The position numbers and the translations under genes are program-made. DNA of 45,921 nucleotides. It comes from JANNSW01 sp031431235. Its GTDB lineage: Bacteria > Pseudomonadota > Alphaproteobacteria > Rhizobiales > Hyphomicrobiaceae. Location: positions 1-45,921 of the forward strand of contig JANPDA010000473.1 of the NCBI GenBank assembly GCA_031431235.1, read 5' to 3'. Shown here in pieces: positions 7,789-15,919 of this stretch. The notes below the pieces were generated by a model, which was not told the origin of the DNA, did not search any database, and worked only from the letters and a program-made list of their open reading frames with translations. Each line of letters starts with the position of its first letter. The stretch's first letter is position 1.

Positions 7789-9438
7789 ATGCGAGCTTCG
7801 AGCACAACCAGCACCATTCTCGACGACGCCGGACCGGCGCTTGCCGCAGCCGAGCGGCTGTTGATCGCGGCCCGCGCCGGCACGCGAGCGCGGGTGGAGG
7901 CAGCCGGCGGCATCGATGCGGCCCAGCATGCGGCACACGGCCTCGCCTGGCTGGCGACCACGGTCGAAGCGCTGCGCCAGATGCTGGGTTGGGCGCGCCG
8001 GCTCGAGGCCGAGGGCAAGCTCGGGCTGATCGAGCGGGGTCTGTTGGCGGCGGCCTATGGCGAGTACCTGGCGCAAGCTTGGGGCGGCATTCCCATGAAC
8101 CAGACCGAGCTGATCCGCCCGGCTCAACTCGGTGTGCCAGCCGAGGAGGTTGTGCGGTTCGCCGCCGCCACTGCTGGACTTGTCGAGGCGGGCACGTCGG
8201 ATGCGTTGAAAGCCGGGATCGCTCAGGCAATCGCCGAGCAGTCGGAGCCGGGCGCGGCCGGCGATCACGGCCTCGACGACACGTTGCGCCACTTCCAGGG
8301 CGAGATGCGCCGGTTCGCCTCCGCCGAGGTCGCGCCGCACGCCCATCGCTGGCACCTCGACAATGCCTATATCCCGCTCGAGGTGATCGGGAAAATGAGC
8401 GCGCTCGGCGTGTTCGGCTTGACTATCCCGGAAGAGCACGGCGGGCTCGGGCTCGGCAAAGAGTCCATGTGCGTGGTGTCGGAGGAGCTGTCGCGCGCCT
8501 ATATCGGCGTCGGGTCGCTGGGCACCCGCTCCGAGATCGCAGCCGAGCTCATTCTGACCGGGGGCACGGCGGCGCAGCAGGCGCACCTGCTGCCACGGAT
8601 CGCATCCGGGGAAATTCTGCCGACGGCCGTCTTCACCGAGCCCGACACCGGCTCCGACCTTGCGTCCTTGAGGACCCGTGCCGTGCGCGACGGCAACGTC
8701 TACCGCGTGACGGGCCAGAAGACCTGGATCACGCATCCGGTGCGCGCCGACCTGATGACGCTGCTGGTGCGTACCAATCCGGCCGAGGCTGGCTACAAGG
8801 GCCTCTCCATGCTGCTCGCGCCCAAGCCCCGCGGCACCGACGCCGATCCCTTCCCGGCCAAGGGCATGCGCGGCAGCGAGATCGAGGTGCTCGGCTATCG
8901 CGGCATGAAGGAGTTCGAGATCTCCTTCGACGGCTTCGAGGTGCCGGCCGAGAACCTGCTCGGCGGCGTCGAGGGCCAGGGCTTCAAGCACCTGATGCAG
9001 ACCTTCGAGGCGGCTCGCATCCAGACGGCGGCGCGTGCCGTCGGCGTCGCCCAATCGGCGCTCGATCTCGCACTTCGATATGCAACCCAGAGGAAGCAGT
9101 TCGGCCGCGCCATCTACGGTTTTCCCCGCGTGCGGAACAAGATCGTGGCGATGGCGGTGGAGACCATGGTCGCGCGCCAGTTGACGCTGTTTGCCGCGCG
9201 CGAGAAGGACGCCGGCCGCCGCTGCGACCTGGAAGCCGGCATGGCCAAGCTATTGGCCGCCCGTGTCGCCTGGGCCGCCGCCGACAATGCGCTGCAGATC
9301 CACGGCGGCAACGGCTTCGCGCTCGAATACCCGATCAGCCGCGTCTTGTGCGACGCCCGCATCCTCAACATCTTCGAAGGCGCCGCCGAGATCCAGGCGC
9401 AAGTCATCGCGCGACGGCTGCTGGAAGGGGCGAATTGA
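7789..9438 (+). CDS. mcd: (2S)-methylsuccinyl-CoA dehydrogenase of the ethylmalonyl-CoA pathway
   Basis: This is a 549-residue acyl-CoA dehydrogenase with an N-terminal extension of about 160 residues before the dehydrogenase fold, a size and shape characteristic of Mcd. Diagnostic stretches are GGIPMNQTELIRPAQLG in the extension, RIQTAARAVGVAQSALDLAL, FAAREKDAGRRCDLEAGMAK and IHGGNGFALEYPISR. The FAD-dependent catalytic Glu is E530 in NIFEGAAEIQ. Mcd oxidises (2S)-methylsuccinyl-CoA to mesaconyl-CoA, a committed step of acetyl-CoA assimilation in organisms using the ethylmalonyl-CoA pathway instead of the glyoxylate shunt. GGAGAG lies eight bases before ATG 7789. The partner genes (ccr, ecm, mesaconyl-CoA hydratase) are not in the window. 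A generic acyl-CoA dehydrogenase is less likely given the extension. Confidence 0.85.
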   Translation: MRASSTTSTILDDAGPALAAAERLLIAARAGTRARVEAAGGIDAAQHAAHGLAWLATTVEALRQMLGWARRLEAEGKLGLIERGLLAAAYGEYLAQAWGGIPMNQTELIRPAQLGVPAEEVVRFAAATAGLVEAGTSDALKAGIAQAIAEQSEPGAAGDHGLDDTLRHFQGEMRRFASAEVAPHAHRWHLDNAYIPLEVIGKMSALGVFGLTIPEEHGGLGLGKESMCVVSEELSRAYIGVGSLGTRSEIAAELILTGGTAAQQAHLLPRIASGEILPTAVFTEPDTGSDLASLRTRAVRDGNVYRVTGQKTWITHPVRADLMTLLVRTNPAEAGYKGLSMLLAPKPRGTDADPFPAKGMRGSEIEVLGYRGMKEFEISFDGFEVPAENLLGGVEGQGFKHLMQTFEAARIQTAARAVGVAQSALDLALRYATQRKQFGRAIYGFPRVRNKIVAMAVETMVARQLTLFAAREKDAGRRCDLEAGMAKLLAARVAWAAADNALQIHGGNGFALEYPISRVLCDARILNIFEGAAEIQAQVIARRLLEGAN

Positions 9439-9546
9439 CGGGCAATGCCGCGGCGAGTGGCTCCGGCGCCAATCGACCAGCCTTCCCTGCCAATCGAGGC
9501 TGCGTGATCCGGCGACAACCTGACGAACGTACCGAGATCGGGATCG

Positions 9547-9561
9547 GGAGGAAAATCCTCC
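9547..9561 (+). promoter_or_regulatory. small hairpin upstream of the fasciclin gene
   Basis: GGAGGA-AAA-TCCTCC is a perfect 6-bp stem with a three-base loop, ending 15 bases before the fasciclin ribosome-binding site. It contains a Shine-Dalgarno-like GGAGG in a paired state. It could influence translation or mRNA stability, or be chance. Confidence 0.25.
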
Positions 9562-9588
9562 AAACATTCATCATCGAGGGAGTTCGTC

Positions 9589-10074
9589 ATGATTGCACTG
9601 CACCGCGTGGCCGCGGCGCTGGCCGTATCCGCTTGGCTGATCGTGTCCGCTGGACTGGCTCATGCAGGGAACGTCGTCGAGGAGGCGTCCAAGGCAGGGA
9701 GCTTCAAGACCTTGATTGCTGCTGCCAAGGCCGCAGGTCTCGCCGGCACGCTTGCGAGCACGCGCAACATCACTGTGTTTGCCCCGACGGATGCCGCGTT
9801 CGCAGCGCTGCCGGCCGGGACCGTCGAGAATCTGCTGAAGCCGAAGAACCGCGGCAAGCTGCGGGCAATTCTCACCTATCACGTGCTCGGCCAGCGTGTC
9901 GGCAGCAAGAGCATCCGCCTCGGACGCTCCCATATCCGCACCCTGAACGGCAAATCCGTGCGGGTGAGCAAGGGCGTGTTCGGAGTGCGCGTGAATGGCG
10001 CCAGGGTGGTTGCCGCCGACGTCAACGCGTCGAACGGCGTCATCCACGTGATCGACCGCGTGCTGCTGCCCTGA
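9589..10074 (+). CDS. secreted fasciclin (FAS1) domain protein
   Basis: This is a 161-residue protein with a clear signal peptide (hydrophobic AAALAVSAWLIVSAGLAHA, predicted cleavage after AHA near residue 26) followed by a single FAS1 domain. Conserved FAS1 blocks are NITVFAPTDAAFAALPAGTVE (H1 region), LRAILTYHVLGQRV, and NGVIHVIDRVLLP at the C-terminus. FAS1 domains mediate adhesion or protein interaction at the cell surface or in the periplasm; no ligand can be assigned. GAGGGAG (9576-9582) is six bases before the ATG. A terminator-like hairpin follows at 10103-10133, so it is probably its own transcription unit. Confidence 0.9.
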   Translation: MIALHRVAAALAVSAWLIVSAGLAHAGNVVEEASKAGSFKTLIAAAKAAGLAGTLASTRNITVFAPTDAAFAALPAGTVENLLKPKNRGKLRAILTYHVLGQRVGSKSIRLGRSHIRTLNGKSVRVSKGVFGVRVNGARVVAADVNASNGVIHVIDRVLLP

Positions 10075-10102
10075 GCCGGTGGACGTGATAGTTGGCCATG
10101 AC

Positions 10103-10133
10103 CCCCGCCGCGGCGCGTGACGTGGCGGGGTTT
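10103..10133 (+). terminator. rho-independent terminator candidate after the fasciclin gene
   Basis: CCCCGCCGCG (10103-10112) pairs with CGTGGCGGGG (10121-10130) to form a 10-bp stem with one G-U pair. The loop is eight bases and is followed by TTT. It starts 28 bases after the fasciclin stop and precedes the Sco gene. Confidence 0.5.
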
Positions 10134-10231
10134 CCAGTTGATTTGCCGCACAGCGACCGCTTCCAAATCCCTATCCTCCTATGGCAACAGGCCAATGGGG
10201 CGGGCGGAATGCCCCGTCTGGGAGAATTGTC

Positions 10232-10831
10232 ATGCGCGTCAAGCTCCTCGCCATCATCCTGCTCGCTTTCATCTTCGGCGCCGGTCTTGCCGTGCTCTTC
10301 GACCCGGGCGGGGTGCGCCAATGGCTGGCGGGGCAAAGCTCCGGCACGGCACTCATCGGCGGCCCGTTCAGCCTCACCGACCACACCGGAAAACGCGTCA
10401 CCGACAAGGATTTTCGCGGCCGCCTCATGCTGGTCTTTTTCGGCTTCACTTATTGCCCCGACGTCTGTCCGGCCGGCTTGCAGACCATTGCCGCCGCACT
10501 CGAGCTGCTCGGCCCCAAGGCGACTGGCCTCACTCCGGTGTTCGTGACCGTCGACCCCGAGCGCGACACGCCCGCCGTGCTGGCCGATTATCTCGCCAAT
10601 TTCAATTCCTCCATTCGGGGCCTGACCGGAACCACGGCCGAGGTGGCCGAGGTGCTGCGGGCCTATCGGGTCTATGCCCGCAAGGTCGAGGACAAGGGGT
10701 CGCTGGGCGCCTACACTTTCGACCACAGCTCGCTCATCTACCTGATGGACGCTGAGGGGCGCTACCTCACCCATTTCCGGCATTCGGAGCCGCCCGAGGC
10801 GCTCGCGAGTGGTCTCGCGGCGCATTTGTGA
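10232..10831 (+). CDS. SCO1/SenC-family copper chaperone-like thioredoxin-fold protein
   Basis: This is a 199-residue protein. An N-terminal hydrophobic anchor (LLAIILLAFIFGAGLAVLF) holds a periplasmic thioredoxin-like domain. The copper-binding CxxxC motif is in YCPDVCP (C75, C79), and the distal conserved His is H165 in FDHSSLIYLMD; all three Sco ligands are present. Sco proteins deliver copper to, or keep reduced, the CuA site of cytochrome c oxidase subunit II. GGGAG (10220-10224) lies seven bases before ATG 10232, so the longer frame from 10181 is rejected. No oxidase genes are nearby. Confidence 0.9.
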   Translation: MRVKLLAIILLAFIFGAGLAVLFDPGGVRQWLAGQSSGTALIGGPFSLTDHTGKRVTDKDFRGRLMLVFFGFTYCPDVCPAGLQTIAAALELLGPKATGLTPVFVTVDPERDTPAVLADYLANFNSSIRGLTGTTAEVAEVLRAYRVYARKVEDKGSLGAYTFDHSSLIYLMDAEGRYLTHFRHSEPPEALASGLAAHL

Positions 10832-10879
10832 CGCACTGAATGGTGGGTTGGCGAATCGGAGGACAAGTGTTAGCCTCGG

Positions 10880-10900
10880 GGAGAAATTCTCCATGAGAAT
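10880..10900. promoter_or_regulatory. overlapping palindromes upstream of the PHA depolymerase gene
   Basis: GGAGAA-A-TTCTCC (10880-10892) and ATTCTC-CAT-GAGAAT (10886-10900) are two perfect dyads sharing one arm, giving three alternating GAGAA/TTCTC half-sites. The element lies about 90 bases before the depolymerase start. This is a plausible operator; the regulator is unknown. Confidence 0.35.
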
Positions 10901-10987
10901 CTAGGGGGTTGTGTAAGGCCGACGGGGTGTGGACAACCTGTGCATGGCTGGCAGGCGTTCGATTGGGAATACCGGGGGGAAGCCTGC

Positions 10988-12373
10988 ATGCTCTATCACT
11001 GGTTCGAGCTCAACCGGGCGGCATTCGGCCCGGCGAGAGCGGCTGCGGGTGCTTGGCGGATGATGGCCAACAATCCGTTCAACCCGCTTTCGTCGACCCC
11101 GGCCGCGCGCAGCGCGTCGGCGTTCTGCGAGGTGTTCGAGCGAACGACTCGGCGCTACCAGAAGCCGAGGTTCGGCATCACCTCGACCGGCATCGGCGGC
11201 GAGCGTGTCGCCGTCACCGAGGAGGTCGTCTGGCAGCAGCCGTTCTGCCGCCTCCTCCACTTCCGCCGCGATGTTCCCGCCGACCGGGCGGCATCCGATC
11301 CCAGGGTGTTGCTGGTCGCCCCGATGTCGGGTCATTTTGCCACGCTGCTGCGCGGTACCGTCGAGACGCTGCTGCCGGGCCACGAGGTCTATGTCACCGA
11401 CTGGCAGGATGCACGATCGGTGCCGCAATCGGCCGGTCGATTCGATCTCGACGACTATATCGACAGCATGGTGGAGCTGTTCCGCCTGTTCGCCGGCGAT
11501 GTGCACGTGGTTGCCGTTTGCCAGCCCTCGGTGCCGGTGCTGGCAGCAGTTGCGCTGATGGAAGCGGATGGCGAGCCGAGCGTGCCGCGCAGCATGACGT
11601 TGCTGGGCGGGCCGGTCGACACACGCATCAATCCGACGGCGGTCAATCGCCTCGCCGAGCAGAAGGGCACCGACTGGTTCGCCCGCTCGGTCATCACCAC
11701 GGTCCCCTGGCCGCATCAGGGCCGTGGCCGCGACGTCTATCCGGGCTTCCTGCAGCTGACCGGGTTCATGACCATGAACCTCGATCGGCACATCACGGCG
11801 CACAAGGATCTGTTCCTCCACCTGGTGCGCGGCGACGGCGATTCGGCCGACAAGCACCGCGAGTTCTACGACGAGTATCTGGCCGTGATGGATTTGTCGG
11901 CCGAGTTCTACCTGCAAACGATCGACACTGCGTTCGTGCGCCATTCGCTGCCCTGCGGCACGATGACTCACCGCGGCAGGCGGGTCGATCCTGCGCTGAT
12001 CCGGCGGGTGCCGTTGATGACGGTCGAGGGCGAGAACGACGATATCACGGGGCTGGGGCAATGCGCGGCCGCGCACGTGCTTTGCTCGGGCCTGCGTCCA
12101 GAGCAGCGTAATCACTACGTGCAGGCAGGTGTCGGCCACTACGGTATCTTCAACGGCTCGCGCTTCCGCTCCGAGATCGCGCCGCGCCTCTCCGGTTTCT
12201 TCCGTGCCAATGACAGGGCGCGCGCAGCCGTGGTCCAACCAAAGCCGCTCGGCCTTGTCGCCGAGGTGCTGGCGGCCGCGCCGCAGACGCTCGCCAGGGC
12301 CGCGGAGGTCTTTTCGCTGGGAGCGGTCGCGTGTGGCAGTCATGCGGTCGGGCTCATCTATGGCGAGGGTTGA
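10988..12373 (+). CDS. phaZ: intracellular polyhydroxyalkanoate (PHB) depolymerase
   Basis: This is a 461-residue alpha/beta-hydrolase-type protein of the intracellular PHB depolymerase family, which mobilises storage polyester to 3-hydroxybutyrate units. The catalytic nucleophile region is VVAVCQPSVPVLAAV, with Cys (C178) in place of the lipase-box Ser as in this family. Other family stretches are MSGHFATLLRGTVE, VYVTDWQDAR, the acid region VEGENDDITGLGQ and the histidine region GVGHYGIFNGSRFR. The N-terminus MLYHWFELNRAAFGPAR is also family-like. GGGGGA lies seven bases before ATG 10988. No PHA synthase is in the window. A dyad-rich element upstream may regulate it. Confidence 0.85.
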   Translation: MLYHWFELNRAAFGPARAAAGAWRMMANNPFNPLSSTPAARSASAFCEVFERTTRRYQKPRFGITSTGIGGERVAVTEEVVWQQPFCRLLHFRRDVPADRAASDPRVLLVAPMSGHFATLLRGTVETLLPGHEVYVTDWQDARSVPQSAGRFDLDDYIDSMVELFRLFAGDVHVVAVCQPSVPVLAAVALMEADGEPSVPRSMTLLGGPVDTRINPTAVNRLAEQKGTDWFARSVITTVPWPHQGRGRDVYPGFLQLTGFMTMNLDRHITAHKDLFLHLVRGDGDSADKHREFYDEYLAVMDLSAEFYLQTIDTAFVRHSLPCGTMTHRGRRVDPALIRRVPLMTVEGENDDITGLGQCAAAHVLCSGLRPEQRNHYVQAGVGHYGIFNGSRFRSEIAPRLSGFFRANDRARAAVVQPKPLGLVAEVLAAAPQTLARAAEVFSLGAVACGSHAVGLIYGEG

Positions 12374-12542
12374 CCGCCGCGCAGCTGGACAGGCTGCGGG
12401 CGTGCCGTCCCCGGTAGAATTGCCTGCTGGCCCGTCAGATGGCCGCAAGTTGCGTCTGCAGCATTTATTGGCCTTTTTCTAGTGCGAATCAGTAGGCAAC
12501 TAGGTGTCGTCGGTCAGTTTTCGAGAGGCGAGGCAGAGTGTG

Positions 12543-13364
12543 ATGGCGCGGGCAGATCTGGACGCATTCCCGTCGGAGCACTCGATCAGGGTCGCGGGGG
12601 TCGAGGCTCCCGTTCGCGTTCGCAAACACCCCACGGCGCGCCGCCTGACGCTCCGCGTGAGTCATACCAGCCGCGCGGTGATCGTGACGGTGCCGCGCAC
12701 GGCGAGCCTGGGCGAAGCGGGACGTTTCGTCGGCAAGCATCTCGACTGGGTCAACGAGCGGCTCGAAGCGCTACCGGATCAGGTGCCCTTTGCCCAGGGC
12801 ATGATCATCCCTTATCGCGGTCATGAGCATATCATCCGGCTCGCCGGCCCCAGCCGGGGCCAGCGGGTTGCCTGGACCGAGGGTATGCGGGCGGCCCAGA
12901 AGGCTGTTCGCGACGCCGACGAGGCCGGTCTCAGCCCGTCCCGGCGCAAGCCGCTCGATCTCTATCTGCCGAAGCTCTTCGTCACCGGTCACGAGGAACA
13001 TGCGCCGCGCCGGCTGAAGGACTGGCTGGTCAGTCGTGCCCGCGAGGAGATCGGAATGGCGGTCGCGGTGCATTGCGACCGGCTCGGCCTGAAGGCGCGC
13101 CGCCTCGTCGTTCGCGACCAATCGAGCCGTTGGGGGTCATGCTCATCGGCGCGTGTGCTATCGTTCTCCTGGCGCCTGATCATGGCGCCACCCTTCGTGC
13201 TCGACTATGTGGCAGCCCACGAGGTCGCGCATTTGAAGGAGATGAACCATGGCGGCCGCTTCTGGCGGTTACTCGGCCAGACCTATCCCGAGGTCGACGA
13301 CGCGCGCCGCTGGCTGCTCCAGCACGGGGCTACCCTGCACTCCTATGGCGCAGCGGAAGATTGA
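12543..13364 (+). CDS. YgjP/SprT-like zinc metallopeptidase domain protein (DUF45)
   Basis: This 273-residue protein is of the UTP pyrophosphatase/YgjP-like metallopeptidase family. The zinc motif HExxH is in AAHEVAHLKEMNHGGRFW (H226, E227, H230), with a downstream His (H236) as likely third ligand. The preceding DQSSRWGSCSSARVLSFSWRL block is the family signature. The N-terminal half carries RKHPTARRLTLRV, also typical. The cellular function of YgjP proteins is poorly defined. ATG 12543 is preferred to GTG 12504 because it has AGG-rich sequence at a usable distance. The 3' end overlaps the convergent transporter gene by 22 bases. Confidence 0.8.
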   Translation: MARADLDAFPSEHSIRVAGVEAPVRVRKHPTARRLTLRVSHTSRAVIVTVPRTASLGEAGRFVGKHLDWVNERLEALPDQVPFAQGMIIPYRGHEHIIRLAGPSRGQRVAWTEGMRAAQKAVRDADEAGLSPSRRKPLDLYLPKLFVTGHEEHAPRRLKDWLVSRAREEIGMAVAVHCDRLGLKARRLVVRDQSSRWGSCSSARVLSFSWRLIMAPPFVLDYVAAHEVAHLKEMNHGGRFWRLLGQTYPEVDDARRWLLQHGATLHSYGAAED

Positions 13365-14413
13365 GGACGCCTCCCGGCGTTGCGCCTGCGCCGTGTGGGA
13401 GCTGGCCCGGCGCGGCGGCTGACATCGCGCCAGATCACGAACAGGCCGGCGCCCACGATCAGGGCCATGCCTGCGATCGTCATCGGACCGGGCACTTCGG
13501 AGAAGATCACGAGCCCGAGCAGGGTCGCCCACAGCATGCTGGTGTACTCGAACGGGGCGACGACGCTCGCTTCGCCCGTGCGGTAGGCCTGGGCGAGGCA
13601 ATAGAAACCGAAGGCCGAGATCACGCCGGTGATCGAGATCAGCCCGAGGTCCACGGCGGTCGGCACGGCCCAGGAGCGCGACATGAAGGCGAGGCTCGGG
13701 TGCGTGCTCTCGATCGGGGTGCCTTGCCAGAGCACGAGGCCGAGCCCCGCGCTCACGCCCAGATAGACGATGGTCGAGTAGAACGACATGATCGAGGCCT
13801 GCTCGGTCGGGCCGAGCACGCGCGCGAGCATCGCATTGAAGCCATAGGCGATCGCCGACAGCACGGCGATCAGGGCGGCCGGCTCGAACACGCTGCTGCC
13901 GGGACGGGTGATCAAGAGGACGCCGGCGAAACCAACCAGCACGGCCAGAATCCGATCGATGCCGACCCGCTCCTTCAGGAAGAGCATGGAAAGCATGATG
14001 ATCACGAGCGGGGAGGAGAACGTGATCGCGACCACCTCGGCGAGCGGCATGGCGGCAATGGCGAGATAGTAGGTCGTAAAGCACGTGAACGCGAGCAGGG
14101 CGCGCAGCACCTGCAACCCGATGCGGCGCGTGGTGAAGCCGGCAAAGCCCACGTCGAACCAGGCGATCAGCGTCACGATCGGCAGTGCGACGATGCTGCG
14201 GATGAAGACGATCTCGTGCACGGGATAAGCGCCCCCGCTGACCCATTTCACGATCACGTCCTGGAACGAGAAGATGAAGACGCCAAACACGAGGAACGCC
14301 GCGCCGCGCGCATTCTTGCGCGATTGGCTGTCGGCAGCCGGGGGTGGGGCAGGCCCAGCCGGTCGCGTTCCGGCAGTTCGCCTGGGGACGGGAGCAAGAC
14401 CGACAGGTGTCAT
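13343..14413 (-). CDS. EamA/DMT-family transporter
   Basis: This is a roughly 356-residue integral membrane protein with about ten transmembrane segments arranged as two EamA repeats. Segments include AAFLVFGVFIFSFQDVIVKW at the start and GMALIVGAGLFVIWRD at the end. The N-terminus is Pro/Ala-rich and the C-terminus is arginine-rich and cytoplasmic. Members export or take up small metabolites such as amino acids; the substrate is unknown. ATG 14413 is used; an upstream TTG at 14446 would overlap the stop of the aminotransferase gene. The two genes are 26 bases apart and probably co-transcribed, so the transporter may handle the aminotransferase's substrate or product (inference). Confidence 0.85.
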   Translation of the reverse strand: MTPVGLAPVPRRTAGTRPAGPAPPPAADSQSRKNARGAAFLVFGVFIFSFQDVIVKWVSGGAYPVHEIVFIRSIVALPIVTLIAWFDVGFAGFTTRRIGLQVLRALLAFTCFTTYYLAIAAMPLAEVVAITFSSPLVIIMLSMLFLKERVGIDRILAVLVGFAGVLLITRPGSSVFEPAALIAVLSAIAYGFNAMLARVLGPTEQASIMSFYSTIVYLGVSAGLGLVLWQGTPIESTHPSLAFMSRSWAVPTAVDLGLISITGVISAFGFYCLAQAYRTGEASVVAPFEYTSMLWATLLGLVIFSEVPGPMTIAGMALIVGAGLFVIWRDVSRRAGPAPTRRRRNAGRRPQSSAAP

Positions 14414-14438
14414 GGTCCGGCTGGCTGTGCCCCGTTCG

Positions 14439-15824
14439 TCAGGCAATGGCTCGCCCGATCTCCCGGATCGAGTCAGTGGTTGCCGCCACGATCGTGTCAG
14501 CCTCCGCGCGCGTCAGGCAGAGTGGCGGGGCGAACCCGATCGTATCAGCCTCGGGCATGGCCCGCGCGATGACGCCCTTCTCCAGCATCGCCGCTGTGAT
14601 GCGCGGGGCGACCTTGAAGGGGGGATCGAACAGCTTCCTCGACTTCTTGTCCTGGGCGAGCTCGACCGCCATCAGCATGCCATCGCCCCGCACATCGCCT
14701 ACCAGCGGCTCGCGGCCGAGGGCCTCGCGCAGCGCGGCGAGCATGTAGGCGCCCGTCTCCTTTGCGTTCACGACCAGCCCGAGCTTGTCGATCAGCTCGA
14801 GGTTGGCCACGCCCGCCGCCGCCGCGATCGGATGGGCCGAGTAGGTCCAGCCATGGCCGAAGGCGCCGAGCTTGTCGGTGCCGGCTTCCAGCACCTTCCA
14901 GATCTTCTCCGACACGACGCTGCCTGAGAGCGGCATGTAGGCGGAGGTCAACCCCTTGGCGATCGCCATCAGGTCGGGCTTGATGCCGAAATGGTCCGAG
15001 CCGAAATAGGTGCCGAGCCGGCCGAAGCCCGTCACGACCTCATCGACCAGGAGCAGCACGTCGTACTTGGCCAGAACGGCCTGGATCCTCTGCCAATAGC
15101 CCTTGGGCGGCGGCACGATCCCGCCCGTGCCCATCATCGGCTCGCCGATGAAGGCGGCAACCGTGTCGGGTCCTTCGGCGAGGATCAGCTTCTCGAGCTC
15201 GTCGGCGCAGAACTGCGAGAACTGCTCCTCCGAGAGCGAAGCGTCCTTGCGCCGGAAGTAGTAGGGCGCCTCGGTGTGCAGGATGGGCGCGCGCGGCAGG
15301 TCGAAGGCACGGTGGAAGAGATGCAGCCCCGTCATGCTGCCCGAGATGATCCCGGAGCCGTGGAAGGCGCGCCAGCGGGAGATGATCTTCTTCTTCTGCG
15401 GCCGGTCCAGCACGTTGTTGTAGTACCAGACGATCTTGACGTTCGTCTCGTTGGCATCCGACCCGCCGAGGCCGAAGAAGATCCGGCTCATGCCCTTGGG
15501 CGCGCGGTCGATCACCATCTTGGCGAGCGTGATCGAGGCTTCCGTGCCGTGCCCGCCATAGGCGTGGTAGTAGGCGAGCTGGTGGGCCTGCTTGGAGATG
15601 GCCTCCGCGATCTCCTTGCGCCCGTAGCCCACATTGACGCAGAAGAGACCGCCGAAGCCGTCGATGTAGCGCTTGCCGGTCCGGTCGACGATGGTCGAGC
15701 CTTCGCCCCCCACCATGATGCGCTCGGGCGCCTCGCCGCGCGCGAACTGCGCGAGATGGGTCGAGGGATGGAAGAAATGGTCGCGGTCCCAAGCTTCCAG
15801 CTGATCGCGGTTCTCGAGGTTCAT
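14439..15824 (-). CDS. class III PLP-dependent aminotransferase (omega-amino acid/diamine--pyruvate type)
   Basis: This is a 461-residue PLP enzyme of fold type I, class III. The PLP-binding lysine is K290 in AIAKGLTSAYMPLSG and the cofactor-contacting Asp is D261 in LLLVDEVVTGFGRLGTYFG. Substrate-side features include GFGGLFCVNVGYGRKEIAEA near the N-terminus. Closest recognisable groups are putrescine/omega-amino acid--pyruvate aminotransferases. The amine donor cannot be fixed from sequence. GGAGGG lies six bases before the ATG, so the start is secure. The EamA transporter follows in the same direction. Confidence 0.85.
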   Translation of the reverse strand: MNLENRDQLEAWDRDHFFHPSTHLAQFARGEAPERIMVGGEGSTIVDRTGKRYIDGFGGLFCVNVGYGRKEIAEAISKQAHQLAYYHAYGGHGTEASITLAKMVIDRAPKGMSRIFFGLGGSDANETNVKIVWYYNNVLDRPQKKKIISRWRAFHGSGIISGSMTGLHLFHRAFDLPRAPILHTEAPYYFRRKDASLSEEQFSQFCADELEKLILAEGPDTVAAFIGEPMMGTGGIVPPPKGYWQRIQAVLAKYDVLLLVDEVVTGFGRLGTYFGSDHFGIKPDLMAIAKGLTSAYMPLSGSVVSEKIWKVLEAGTDKLGAFGHGWTYSAHPIAAAAGVANLELIDKLGLVVNAKETGAYMLAALREALGREPLVGDVRGDGMLMAVELAQDKKSRKLFDPPFKVAPRITAAMLEKGVIARAMPEADTIGFAPPLCLTRAEADTIVAATTDSIREIGRAIA

Positions 15825-15919
15825 GAAGGTCCCTCCGGGGGTTCGTGCCGTGCTCGGCGCCTTCGGAGAACCTTAGCGGCCCGAGGAGGCCGGCGGCAAG
15901 GCGAAGGGCGCATGCCTGA

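Noticed and set aside
7989..10088. 699-codon plus-strand open frame across mcd and the fasciclin gene
   Set aside because: It is an arginine-rich out-of-frame shadow of mcd that also runs through the following intergenic region.
12380..12480. CGCAGC/GCTGCG hairpin and the T-run near 12473 as a phaZ terminator
   Set aside because: The hairpin and the T-run are about 75 bases apart, and no stem directly precedes the T-run.
14411..14446. TTG 14446 as start of the EamA transporter
   Set aside because: It would overlap the aminotransferase stop and add a non-conserved leader; ATG 14413 is simpler.
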